From Candidatus Njordarchaeota archaeon (GTDB lineage Archaea > Asgardarchaeota > Njordarchaeia > Njordarchaeales > Njordarchaeaceae): a stretch of 23,289 nucleotides of DNA. A model generated the notes under the pieces. The model was not told where the DNA came from and did not search any database. It saw only the letters and a list, made by a program, of their open reading frames with translations. The stretch spans positions 1 through 23,289 of the forward strand of contig JAHKLG010000005.1 of assembly GCA_029856625.1 (NCBI GenBank), read 5' to 3'. The translations under genes and the position numbers were made by a program. Shown here one piece after another: positions 14,949 to 22,355 of the stretch. Each line of letters opens with the position of its first letter. Positions within the stretch are counted from its first letter, which is position 1.

Positions 14949-15507
14949 GGAAAGCATACAATCTCTCATAGTGGAATTGAAAGATAAAGTGGAGCTCATG
15001 GTCGATTTAGCGTATTCGGCACTCATATTGAATGACAGAGATATAGCTAATGAAGTACTGGAGATGGAAGAATATGTGGATTGGCTCTTGCTTCAATATG
15101 AAGACGCTGTTCTCTCCCTTGCATTTAGGAAAGCAGAGATAAATAAATTGCAAATAATAGGTCTTCTAAGATTCGGAAAATCACTTGAGGAAATAGCTGA
15201 TTCTGCCGCTAAAATGGCTGAAACAATCCTCCGAGGCTTGCATACGCATCGCATATTAGCAAAAGTTGCTGAGGAAGGAGAAGAATTCATTAGCGTCTTT
15301 AAGATTGGAGCCAAATCCCCTCTCGCAAATAAGACGATAAAAAGCACCGAAATTGAAAAGAAATTTGATGTTCATATTATTGCCATTCGCCGTGGAAACC
15401 AATGGATATTCAATCCACAAGAAGACTTTATATTGAGGCCAGGGGATGTTCTAATTATTAGAGGATTTACCGAAGCTTTAGATGATCTAAAAGAAATTTC
15501 AAAATAA
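14929..15507 (+). CDS. PhoU-like domain fused to TrkA_C (RCK_C), copy 2
   Basis: This 192-residue paralogue of the preceding gene has the same order: PhoU-like helices (LMVDLAYSALILND, RFGKSLEEIADSAAKMAE) followed by TrkA_C (DVHIIAIRRGNQWIFNP and LRPGDVLIIRG). The LxxDLAYxAxLxND and DxAxxMAE-type segments align between the two, so they arose by duplication and have since diverged. The overlap with copy 1 suggests coupled translation and a hetero-oligomer. ATG 14929 is the start. The TrkA_C nucleotide ligand is unknown. Confidence 0.87.
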   Translation: MLRKSVEESIQSLIVELKDKVELMVDLAYSALILNDRDIANEVLEMEEYVDWLLLQYEDAVLSLAFRKAEINKLQIIGLLRFGKSLEEIADSAAKMAETILRGLHTHRILAKVAEEGEEFISVFKIGAKSPLANKTIKSTEIEKKFDVHIIAIRRGNQWIFNPQEDFILRPGDVLIIRGFTEALDDLKEISK

Positions 15508-15510
15508 CAA

Positions 15511-15573
15511 ATGCTCATGATGTAGGAAGAGCCGTCTGAGCAGAATGATGATGCTACCCCAATCTGATACTGG
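15511..15573 (+). ncRNA. box C/D sRNA with guide complementary to the 23S rRNA peptidyl-transferase region
   Basis: Textbook spacing: C box ATGATGT 15517-15523 (one mismatch), 12-nt guide 15524-15535, D' CTGA 15536-15539, 5-nt linker, C' ATGATGA 15545-15551, 12-nt guide 15552-15563, D CTGA 15564-15567. It fills the 75-base gap between the PhoU-TrkA_C gene and trm5. The D' guide AGGAAGAGCCG is complementary over 10-11 nt to CGGCUCUUCC(U), the conserved 23S sequence just 3' of CGAUGU. The fifth nucleotide, G15531, pairs with the C that is C2510 in E. coli numbering by my recollection. The D guide target (AUUGGGGUAGCA) was not recognised. A separate promoter is not obvious, so it may be processed from the operon transcript. 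Confidence 0.8.
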
Positions 15574-15582
15574 TGCAAACTA

Positions 15583-16647
15583 TTGCTTTCAGCAGTTTTT
15601 CCTGTGAATAAACTTAGAAAGGCAGAACAAATTTTGATGAATCATAAGCTTCTAAATCCTCGTTTAAAACCAGTTTACCTCGAAAATTCCGTATTCTTTC
15701 CACTCTCTGAAATTCCTTCTTCACGCATTAAATCACTTATCGAGAAATTAAACGGCCGAATAGAGAAAGTAGATGAAAAGTTTTTCCCGCGGAAAAAAAG
15801 AAGCTTGAGTCTGAAAGAACTCGAAAAGAGGCATAAAATTGTCTTCCCAAAGAGCGTATCTCTCATTGGCGATATATTACTTATTAACGAGATTCCAGAA
15901 GAAGCTGTTGCCAAAAGAAACTTTATAGGAGAAATTCTCAGGGAAAATTTTGCTGTTAGAGCTGTTTTTCTAAAAGTGAAAGAAATATCTGGAGAAACCA
16001 GAGTTGCTCAGTGGGAAAGAATAGCTGGTTTTGGGGGAACATTTACTGTGCACAAAGAGAACAACTATTACTATGCTCTAGACATTTCTAAAGTATTCTT
16101 TAATCCGAGAATGGGGAGTGAAAGAGCAAGAATCATCAAATTATGCAGAAGGCAGGAAATGATCATAGACATGTTTTCAGGAGTAGGACCTTTCGCCATT
16201 CCAATAGCTGCCAAGTGCGCAGTAGTCTATGCTATAGACATAAACAAGCATGCAATTGACTACTTGTTACTTAATGCGGAGATAAATAATGTTTCCAAGA
16301 AGAAGATCATAGCTATTCATGGAGATTCCAGAACAGAAGTACCTAAGATTAATGTAAAAGTCGATCGAATTATCATGAATTATCCAGAGAGAGCCATTAG
16401 TTTTCTTGATGTAGCTATATCAGCATTAAAGAAAGAAGGAGGCTTCATTCATCTTTACTTCTTCTTGAGAGAACGTAATAAAAAAACAGCCATAGAGTCT
16501 TCTAGAAAATTACTTGAAGAAATTCTAAAGGACTATACTATTGAATTTGAGATAAGAAAAATCATAATCGTTAGAGAGGTTGCTCCTAGGAAGTATTTGC
16601 TTGTGGCAGATATGTTTGTAAAGAGGAGATATGATTTAACAGAATAG
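15583..16647 (+). CDS. trm5: Trm5, tRNA (guanine-37-N1)-methyltransferase
   Basis: The 354-residue length matches full archaeal Trm5 with its N-terminal D1 domain (about 1-75). RNFIGEILRENF, ERIAGFGGTFTVHKENNY (145-162), FFNPRMGSERARI (172-184), the SAM loop DMFSGVGPFAIP (196-207), IDINKHAIDYLLLNAEINN and the catalytic MNYPERAISFLD (265-276) are all conserved; Arg146 and Asn266 fit the functional residues of the M. jannaschii enzyme. It makes m1G37, needed for reading-frame maintenance and as first step to wyosine, which fits the taw2 gene at 2749. TTG 15583 is the only start after an in-frame stop that lies in the D box of the sRNA, with GGTG about eight bases upstream. Confidence 0.94.
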   Translation: MLSAVFPVNKLRKAEQILMNHKLLNPRLKPVYLENSVFFPLSEIPSSRIKSLIEKLNGRIEKVDEKFFPRKKRSLSLKELEKRHKIVFPKSVSLIGDILLINEIPEEAVAKRNFIGEILRENFAVRAVFLKVKEISGETRVAQWERIAGFGGTFTVHKENNYYYALDISKVFFNPRMGSERARIIKLCRRQEMIIDMFSGVGPFAIPIAAKCAVVYAIDINKHAIDYLLLNAEINNVSKKKIIAIHGDSRTEVPKINVKVDRIIMNYPERAISFLDVAISALKKEGGFIHLYFFLRERNKKTAIESSRKLLEEILKDYTIEFEIRKIIIVREVAPRKYLLVADMFVKRRYDLTE

Positions 16648-16659
16648 CACTCATTTACT

Positions 16660-17427
16660 TTAGGGATTAAAATTAATTGCGAAGAACTCAGTAGTATTCT
16701 CAAAAATTATTTCTGACAGCTTCTCTTGCGAGATACCTTTTATTTTAGAAATAATTTCAACAGAAAGACGTACATTAGCTGGTTCATTCCTAGTTCTTGG
16801 TTTAGGAGCTAGGAATGGAGAGTCCGTCTCGAGCATAATATGTTCCAATGGAATTTTCTTCACTAATTTTTGATGATGTTCGCTTCTCACGATTATTGTT
16901 GGAATCGAGATAAACCATCCTCTTTTAATTATGTCCCACGCTTCATTCAAAGTACCCATGAAAGCATGGAAAACTACTTTCTCAGCCCCGTGCTCATCAA
17001 GAATTCTAATCACATCTTTTGTCGCATCTCGATTATGTATGACCACTGGTAAATTGTTACTAATGGCGAAAGATAGTAATACTGAAAAATATCTCTTACA
17101 TGCTTGTCGCTTTTTATCATCTCTGATCCAATAATAATCTAGACCTATTTCTCCAACAGCTAAATACTCTCCTTTATGTTGTTCCAAGAGTTTTAATGTC
17201 TGCGTAAATTTTTCCTCGTCAGCAATCTGAGGCGCAAGGCCAATCGAAGTAAATACGACTCTTGAATATTTCTTGCTCAGGTTTAGTGCTTTCCTCGAAT
17301 CATCTGGATCAATACCAGAGTCTATTATAGCTATTATACCGTTCTCTTTCGCTCTTCTGATCACATCATCAAGATCCTTCTTAAAACTCTTAAACGTTAA
17401 ATGAGCATGAATATCAATTAGCCGCAT
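16660..17427 (-). CDS. tatD: TatD family metal-dependent deoxyribonuclease
   Basis: Residue numbers count from GTG 17433. The amidohydrolase-fold metal ligands are present: HAH (9-11), GEIGLD (94-99), VIHNRD (His133), FHAF (His156) and ETDSPFLAP (Asp204). TatD proteins are Mg-dependent 3'-5' exonucleases linked to DNA repair or nucleic-acid turnover. ATG 17427 is chosen because GGAG is nine bases upstream, whereas it is only three bases from GTG 17433. The gene converges on trm5 with a 12-base gap and diverges from the metallo-hydrolase at 17463. Confidence 0.93.
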   Translation of the reverse strand: MRLIDIHAHLTFKSFKKDLDDVIRRAKENGIIAIIDSGIDPDDSRKALNLSKKYSRVVFTSIGLAPQIADEEKFTQTLKLLEQHKGEYLAVGEIGLDYYWIRDDKKRQACKRYFSVLLSFAISNNLPVVIHNRDATKDVIRILDEHGAEKVVFHAFMGTLNEAWDIIKRGWFISIPTIIVRSEHHQKLVKKIPLEHIMLETDSPFLAPKPRTRNEPANVRLSVEIISKIKGISQEKLSEIIFENTTEFFAINFNP

Positions 17428-17462
17428 AACCACGATCTCCTTTTATTACAATATGGTGTTGT

Positions 17463-18092
17463 ATGATGCTCATCATCCCAGGAGTATATAAAGTTATGGG
17501 CGTTAAAGGAGCTAATGTATATCTAATTGTGGAAGAGAATGGACTGTCACTAGTAGATACTGGATTCGAAGGAAGTGATGATGCGATATTAGACTTCATC
17601 CAGGGCACTCTAGGTGCTTCACCCGATGATATCAGATATATCATCATAACACATGGCCACCCTGATCATTGTGGAGCACTTCCAGACCTAATTGATATAA
17701 CAGAGGCGGAGGTTTTTGTTCACGAAAAAGATATAGAATTAGTAAAAAAGTGGACTCGATTAAGCGATATTGGTTTTATTAATAAGTTGCGTGGAGATGA
17801 AATAATAGATGTCCTTGGTGGATTAAAAGTAATTCACACCCCCGGTCATACACCGGGATCTATAGTGCTTCTAAAGGAAAAAGATGTCGTATTTACGGGG
17901 GACGTTGTTTTAGTTAATAAAGATGGAAGCTTATCCCTACCTAAAGAAGAATACACAATGGATATGATGAGAGAGAAAGAATCCGTGAGAAAGCTAGCCC
18001 AATACGATTTCAACATCTTATTACCTGGGCACGGGCCGCCGATCTTAGAGGAGGCAAAGAAAAAACTCCTTTTAATGCTTTCTAAGATTTAA
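17463..18092 (+). CDS. metallo-beta-lactamase fold hydrolase
   Basis: The 209-residue protein shows the metal-binding set of the superfamily: THGHPDHCG (63-71), HTPGHTPGS with His129, FTGDVV with Asp147 and LPGHGPP with His190, plus the SLVDTGF start motif. It is a compact glyoxalase-II-like member; thioester, phosphodiester or lactonase activity cannot be told from sequence. Start is ATG 17463 with GGTG about six bases upstream, or the adjacent ATG 17466. It is monocistronic, 35 bases from the divergent tatD start and convergent with the ATPase gene. Confidence 0.92.
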   Translation: MMLIIPGVYKVMGVKGANVYLIVEENGLSLVDTGFEGSDDAILDFIQGTLGASPDDIRYIIITHGHPDHCGALPDLIDITEAEVFVHEKDIELVKKWTRLSDIGFINKLRGDEIIDVLGGLKVIHTPGHTPGSIVLLKEKDVVFTGDVVLVNKDGSLSLPKEEYTMDMMREKESVRKLAQYDFNILLPGHGPPILEEAKKKLLLMLSKI

Positions 18093-18102
18093 TACTCGCG
18101 AT

Positions 18103-19797
18103 TTAATCCTTTATCCTTAAAGTTGGTAATCGGGAAAGTACATAGAAAAGTTGATACTTTGTGAACATTGCTAGGTTAATGTGGACTTCCTCTCTAAGAG
18201 GATTTATTATATCGATCCCGTACTGCTTTATATCACTTAAAACTTTATCAACAATTTCTGATAGACTAATTTTCCCATCAGCGTACCTCGAAGCATACGT
18301 CACCGCATAAGCAAGTGCTCTAACTTGTGCTTTCTCTTTTAATGCCTTTCTTATTCCTAATCCTCTCAGATCTATTTTCACACGTTTTCCAAGCCATGTA
18401 ATTGTTATTTCATCATAATTTACTTCTCTAACACGCCCATTAGGTATTGTATTGGTTGCGGGAATCCTCTTCTTTATCCTAATGGATTCATTTACTGAAA
18501 CTCTTTGATTCGCGCTATTTCTTTTAATAACGTCGCTTACATTAAAGTTGCTTACCAGAAAAATTACATCCGCTTCATTTACAATTTGACCTAAAGCACC
18601 AACTGCAAAAATTGGTGTAATATTATAATTCTTCATAAGAATTGGTAATCTCTCTATAAGGGGTGTTATTGGTTCTAAATCCTTAGGAACTAATTCTTTT
18701 AGTACTTTATCCTTTAAAAGAAAGTTCACTGCGCTACTATCTTCATCGATGAGAAAGCCTGGAACACCACATTCTAGAGCTTCTACTAGAGTGGCTGCTT
18801 GGGACGTCGATCCACTAGCAGAATTTGTTGTAAAGTTTTTAGTGTCTCCTATTCCTGGAAGACTTCTCATGAAAATGGAGATATCAACTCCTCTAACAAT
18901 TCTTCTGTTCTCCACTGGTATAAGCGGAAGTTCGTCCACTGATATTACGAATTCCCGTCCGTCTCCTGGAACATGATTATAATGAGCTACCCTTAGCGCT
19001 TCTAGAATCGTAGTTTTGCCGTGAAAATTCGCTCCAGCAAATACAACCATTCTTCCTTTTTCAATAGCTAAGCCTTCCAGAACACCATGATTAGGAACTG
19101 TAAACTCGTAGGTATACCGTTCTGGAGCTTTAAAGGGAGTTGCTTCTGGTAAAGGAAAATCGGTGTCCCCTCGGCGAGGGAGAATGGAACCATTAGCGAT
19201 AAAGGCTATAAAGCCTTCTTCTCGTAATTTTTTCCTTAGAAACTCCTGATCTTCCAAAGTTTTCTTGATAGATTCAAAAAATTCTCTCTTCTTATTAGTA
19301 GCTATTAAATTATTAACCACTCGTGGAATTGTGCTAGAGAATAATCTTTTAAGTCTACCTCCTGAGAGCTTTCGTCTTGATTTAAACGGAGGAATAAAAT
19401 CTAGCCTTAACTCTATATAACCGTTCATGATACCTACTGAGTTTCTTTCTAAAACAGCTTGCCCTGGAGGTTCCATCCATAGCCATGGACGACCTTCATA
19501 CCTAATGCTCCGATAACAATACTCGGTAAAGAAATGCTTAGCAGCTAGATTTCCATATACTCCATTGAAAAGTTCTCTAGGATATTTCGTCTTCTCCAAC
19601 GGTATTCTGATCCTCACCTTACCAGGCATCGGTGAGAAGGGATCTTTAGGCACATAATCAATAATTATTATAATCTTCTCATCGTATTGGTAGACTCCTA
19701 GAAGATTCCTCGCTGACCCGTATCCTTGCCCATCAATTTTTTCGCATTTCTTAAGGAGATCAGAAATCTCTAAAATATTCTCTTCGGTATTAGTCAT
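18103..19797 (-). CDS. ABC-class ATPase (PF09818-type)
   Basis: The 564-residue protein matches the single-chain 'ATPase of the ABC class' family, not transport ATPases. An N-terminal beta-rich domain (1-230) ends in YEFTVPNHGVLEGLAI. Then come Walker A GANFHGKTT (255-263), DTKNFTTNSASGSTSQAA (318-335) holding the signature loop, and Walker B FLIDEDSSAVNFL (348-360). A C-terminal helical domain follows. The trypanosome member MRB1590 binds RNA and takes part in RNA editing; the archaeal role is not known. Start is ATG 19797 behind GGAG near 19805. The gene at 19833 ends 35 bases upstream, so the two may be cotranscribed. Confidence 0.93.
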   Translation of the reverse strand: MTNTEENILEISDLLKKCEKIDGQGYGSARNLLGVYQYDEKIIIIIDYVPKDPFSPMPGKVRIRIPLEKTKYPRELFNGVYGNLAAKHFFTEYCYRSIRYEGRPWLWMEPPGQAVLERNSVGIMNGYIELRLDFIPPFKSRRKLSGGRLKRLFSSTIPRVVNNLIATNKKREFFESIKKTLEDQEFLRKKLREEGFIAFIANGSILPRRGDTDFPLPEATPFKAPERYTYEFTVPNHGVLEGLAIEKGRMVVFAGANFHGKTTILEALRVAHYNHVPGDGREFVISVDELPLIPVENRRIVRGVDISIFMRSLPGIGDTKNFTTNSASGSTSQAATLVEALECGVPGFLIDEDSSAVNFLLKDKVLKELVPKDLEPITPLIERLPILMKNYNITPIFAVGALGQIVNEADVIFLVSNFNVSDVIKRNSANQRVSVNESIRIKKRIPATNTIPNGRVREVNYDEITITWLGKRVKIDLRGLGIRKALKEKAQVRALAYAVTYASRYADGKISLSEIVDKVLSDIKQYGIDIINPLREEVHINLAMFTKYQLFYVLSRLPTLRIKD

Positions 19798-19832
19798 TCA
19801 AGCTCTCCAGAATGTAAAAATTGGACGAATAT

Positions 19833-20291
19833 TTATGATGCATCACTTGGGCATGGAGTACAAAAAGCTGTCTCTAATATCTCATAACCCGCTAAGATTA
19901 AGGCTATAGCATCAACTATTTGATTCCTTTTCAATTCTTCTTCAGCTTTCTGAATCAACTGTAACATTTTCGTTAAGTATTCCTCTCTCTTAAGATCTAG
20001 TAGAGGTTCGTAATCAAACTCCTCTAAGTCGAAACTCTCTCCTAGAATTTCCTCAATAAAATTCTTTATGGAAAGGAATCTTCTTTCGATTTCAGTGATT
20101 AATAATCTGTATTCTATTGTTTTTGGAGAAATATTCATTAACTGCTCAATTCCTTTCCGAATTTCCTGGAGAGTTAATAGAGCATACTCCTTGAATATTG
20201 TTAAGTCTACATCATCCCAAAGTTTTTCGTCTAACCATGATTCCCTCATATCCGATGAAACCCATTCATCTGATTCGTGAAACACCGACAC
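19833..20291 (-). CDS. acidic helical protein, unknown function
   Basis: This 152-residue protein is strongly acidic and predicted mostly helical with two probable helical hairpins (about 33-90 and 98-140). The C-terminus ends in FCTPCPSDAS, a CxxC pair. I do not recognise a family. Start is GTG 20291 behind AGGTGA at about 20296-20301. It is followed 35 bases later by the ABC-class ATPase gene on the same strand, so it may be a partner of that enzyme. A C/D sRNA candidate fills its upstream region. Confidence 0.65.
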   Translation of the reverse strand: MSVFHESDEWVSSDMRESWLDEKLWDDVDLTIFKEYALLTLQEIRKGIEQLMNISPKTIEYRLLITEIERRFLSIKNFIEEILGESFDLEEFDYEPLLDLKREEYLTKMLQLIQKAEEELKRNQIVDAIALILAGYEILETAFCTPCPSDAS

Positions 20292-20309
20292 TCAAATCAC
20301 CTGAATGGA

Positions 20310-20374
20310 GGTCATCTGAAACCTCGTCTCATCATACTACTTTCTCAGCGACTAAGCCCTTAATCATCCCCTAG
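20310..20374 (-). ncRNA. box C/D sRNA candidate upstream of the 20291 gene
   Basis: On the reverse strand: C box ATGATTA (20367-20361, one mismatch), 12-nt guide (20360-20349), D' box CTGA (20348-20345), 9-nt linker, perfect C' box ATGATGA (20335-20329), 10-nt guide (20328-20319), D box CAGA (20318-20315, one mismatch). A TATA-like element at 20399-20408 predicts transcription from about 20374, seven bases before the C box. That is right for a monocistronic sRNA, but it would equally serve the protein gene starting at 20291. No rRNA target was recognised for either guide. Confidence 0.45.
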
Positions 20375-20398
20375 TGAATGAGAAGACTAAAGAAAAAC

Positions 20399-20408
20399 AT
20401 TTAAAAAA
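20399..20408 (-). promoter_or_regulatory. TATA-like element for the sRNA candidate / 20291 gene
   Basis: The reverse strand reads TTTTTTAAAT. It lies about 25 bases before the expected 5' end of the sRNA candidate and about 108 bases before the GTG at 20291. Confidence 0.4.
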
Positions 20409-20425
20409 TTATTATAGAAGGAGAT

Positions 20426-20500
20426 TTATTCCCGTGCACTCCTTAGTAGGAAAAGAACAACAAACGCTATCGCTAGGCCTAGAAAGAAGATGTCTAACAT
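20426..20500 (-). CDS. 24-residue single-span membrane miniprotein
   Basis: The reverse strand encodes MLDIFFLGLAIAFVVLFLL followed by RSARE and a TAA stop. It is a hydrophobic helix of about 17 residues with an acidic residue before it and basic residues after it, the pattern of a small single-pass membrane protein. AGGAGG lies at 20514-20519, 13 bases before the ATG, a somewhat long spacing. GTATAC elements at 20531-20536 and 20543-20548 lie where a TATA box could be. It occupies the gap between the AsnC-type gene and the 20291 gene, on their strand. The family is unknown; with so few codons a chance frame is possible. Confidence 0.4.
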   Translation of the reverse strand: MLDIFFLGLAIAFVVLFLLRSARE

Positions 20501-20605
20501 TTTTTATTCTGCCCCTCCTGGGAAAATCACGTATACCCTATTGTATACTCTTGATTAAAGAAAAGACCTATTGTGTTTTTTAATCTTTCTATTAGGAACT
20601 CAAAT

Positions 20606-20851
20606 CTATCTCTTCAGGCAAGTCGAAATAATTATGGATGTTCTTGTCTCAATCACGAATGGAAGATCTCTGAGTTTCTTAACTAGCTCAAATAGTTCGT
20701 GAGCATCGGCCGTCTCAACGTAAAGAATCACATCAATTTCCCCTGTCACTACAGCACAAGATTTTACTTCCTTGAACTTTTGCATCGCTTTCTCAAGTTC
20801 CTCTATAGGGATTGGTTTTAATTTGAGTAGTATATAGGCATTAACTGGCAA
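20606..20851 (-). CDS. stand-alone AsnC/Lrp ligand-binding (RAM) domain protein
   Basis: From TTG 20851 the 81-residue product is a complete RAM domain: NAYILLKLKP, EELEKAMQKFKEVKSCAVVTGEIDVILYVET, then ELFELVKKLRDLPFVIETRTSIII. It lacks a DNA-binding helix-turn-helix. The TGEIDVIL segment corresponds to the effector-binding turn of Lrp/AsnC proteins, which sense amino acids as octamers. TTG 20851 is chosen because GGTGTGAT lies just before it and because a TATA box (20903-20914) would place transcription near 20880, excluding an in-frame ATG at 20902. It is probably monocistronic. Confidence 0.88.
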   Translation of the reverse strand: MPVNAYILLKLKPIPIEELEKAMQKFKEVKSCAVVTGEIDVILYVETADAHELFELVKKLRDLPFVIETRTSIIISTCLKR

Positions 20852-20902
20852 ATGATCACACCCTGATGAAAAAGTAATGCAGAATCTACTATGCAGTATC
20901 AC

Positions 20903-20914
20903 TTATTTAAAAAT
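20903..20914 (-). promoter_or_regulatory. TATA box of the AsnC-type gene
   Basis: The reverse strand reads TTTTTAAATAAG. It predicts transcription from about 20880 and a leader of about 30 nt containing GGTGTGAT before TTG 20851. It also separates this gene from the 20930-22336 gene, whose stop is 15 bases upstream. Confidence 0.5.
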
Positions 20915-20929
20915 TGAGTAATATACCCA

Positions 20930-22336
20930 TTAGATATTCGCGGCATGATCCCTAATACTGATTATCCATTTATCTATTTTAGCTAATAACTCCTTCTTGC
21001 TTTCCTCTGATAGTCTGCCAGATTCCTCGACAATACTATTTAGCTGCTTCAATGTACTCATTATTTCAGATGCCACATCACCAAAATGTTCTTCCGATGC
21101 CAAGAAACCAGCTAAATCACGTAAATCACTCATAATCGTATACGGATTCATATCAAGCTCTATCATATCCTTAATAGTTATTAGCCTCTTTTGAGCTTCG
21201 CTCACGAGTAAAATTAGTTTGCGGAACCGCTCTCTGATTTCCTCTCTTTCTCTCAACAATTTTATTAACGTCTCGATTATGGCTTTAATTGTTTGGAGTA
21301 TCTTAGCACAGGACCCTTCTTCACTCTTGCATCTAAGTATAACTCTGTTCGTTTGAACTTTGATTTCGAATTCAATTAACTGGCTCGTAAGATTATCTTG
21401 GTACATAAAGGATGCTGTATGAAGAAAATCATTTCTCTCCTTCAGAAGACCCCCAAAGAGAGACGCGTATTCGATTATCCTTTCAAACAATTCATTTTCG
21501 TTTAATTTATTGAAAGGTATTTCTATCTCTCCTATTTGCTGAGCTACGACTATTAACCTTTCCTTTCCAGTAGATACAGCTTCCATCCGGATTTTGAGAA
21601 TAGCTGGAAGAAGCTTGGTATTATCTCCCTTTTCTTCGAGTAGATCATACGGCATGAATAAGGCCGAGGAGCCTACTACGTATATATCTTTAGTGGGGTC
21701 TAGGGCTATAAATGCCCCATATCTCTCTATGTAACCTAATAGAAAAACGTTCTTAGTTACTTTTAGAGGATATACTTGTAGATGACTTGGTATGATACAT
21801 TTCATTCCTAGGGAAGGAATCTTTACAATTACTTCCTTTTCCTTTACACTTATAGGTGTTGAAGTGTTAAATACGATGCTCACTCCTTCCTTTATTAATA
21901 ATTCATTAAATCGTACAAAATCCTGTAAACCATTTGTTGGACTTGGAGCAATTACTATTGGTTTAGAAATATCTGGAAGATGAATTGGATCTGTTAGAAT
22001 AATCACATCAGAATCTTCGGAAAGCGAAGTTATCTCGAATCCACTTAGCCTTAACCCAGCAATAAACCACTCATTTTTTGAACCAATAATGTATGCTTTA
22101 CCCTCCTTAGGAAAACTTCTCCGCAGTTCTACAATACTTAATTCCTCTGGAACTTCTTTAGCGATTATATCTATCTTCATTGCACCAACTTGCTTTTTAA
22201 TTGATAAAATTGGATATCGCTTTCCCTTAACTATTAAAAAATCCCCTGGGAGAATCGCTTCCCCTGCTAATGGCTCTACGAGAATACTTATAATATTCTT
22301 CGCCACACGCCAAATCCGCATAACGTTGAGAATCAT
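20930..22336 (-). CDS. 468-residue protein with C-terminal coiled coil, unknown function
   Basis: Three parts can be seen. Residues about 1-70 look like a small beta-barrel (GDFLIVKGKRYPILSI). Residues about 77-165 have alternating strand-helix segments (KAYIIGSKNEWFIAGLRLSGFEI, SDVIILTDP, KPIVIAPSPTNG) faintly like the F subunit of archaeal ATP synthases. Residues about 340-460 are helical and coiled-coil-like (LIKLLREREEIRERFRKL). I do not assign a family. ATG 22336 follows GGTGA at about 22345-22349 and lies 19 bases after the stop of the GAP1-like gene, so the two form a transcription unit. No transmembrane segment or catalytic motif is evident. A joint role with the GAP1-like protein is inferred from the arrangement. 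Confidence 0.65.
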   Translation of the reverse strand: MILNVMRIWRVAKNIISILVEPLAGEAILPGDFLIVKGKRYPILSIKKQVGAMKIDIIAKEVPEELSIVELRRSFPKEGKAYIIGSKNEWFIAGLRLSGFEITSLSEDSDVIILTDPIHLPDISKPIVIAPSPTNGLQDFVRFNELLIKEGVSIVFNTSTPISVKEKEVIVKIPSLGMKCIIPSHLQVYPLKVTKNVFLLGYIERYGAFIALDPTKDIYVVGSSALFMPYDLLEEKGDNTKLLPAILKIRMEAVSTGKERLIVVAQQIGEIEIPFNKLNENELFERIIEYASLFGGLLKERNDFLHTASFMYQDNLTSQLIEFEIKVQTNRVILRCKSEEGSCAKILQTIKAIIETLIKLLREREEIRERFRKLILLVSEAQKRLITIKDMIELDMNPYTIMSDLRDLAGFLASEEHFGDVASEIMSTLKQLNSIVEESGRLSEESKKELLAKIDKWIISIRDHAANI

Positions 22337-22355
22337 TTATAGTCACCATTTTATT

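Noticed and set aside
20531..20548. GTATAC direct/inverted repeat as an operator
   Set aside because: Each half is a 6-bp self-palindrome common in AT-rich DNA; at most a TATA-like element for the miniprotein frame.
20374..20583. Plus-strand 69-codon open frame
   Set aside because: Composition is unlike a protein of this genome, and it opposes the TATA element and the better-supported miniprotein on the other strand.
20852..20902. N-terminal extension of the AsnC-type protein from ATG 20902
   Set aside because: A TATA box at 20903-20914 puts the transcript start downstream of that ATG; the extension is Cys/His-rich and not part of the RAM domain; TTG 20851 has a good ribosome-binding site.
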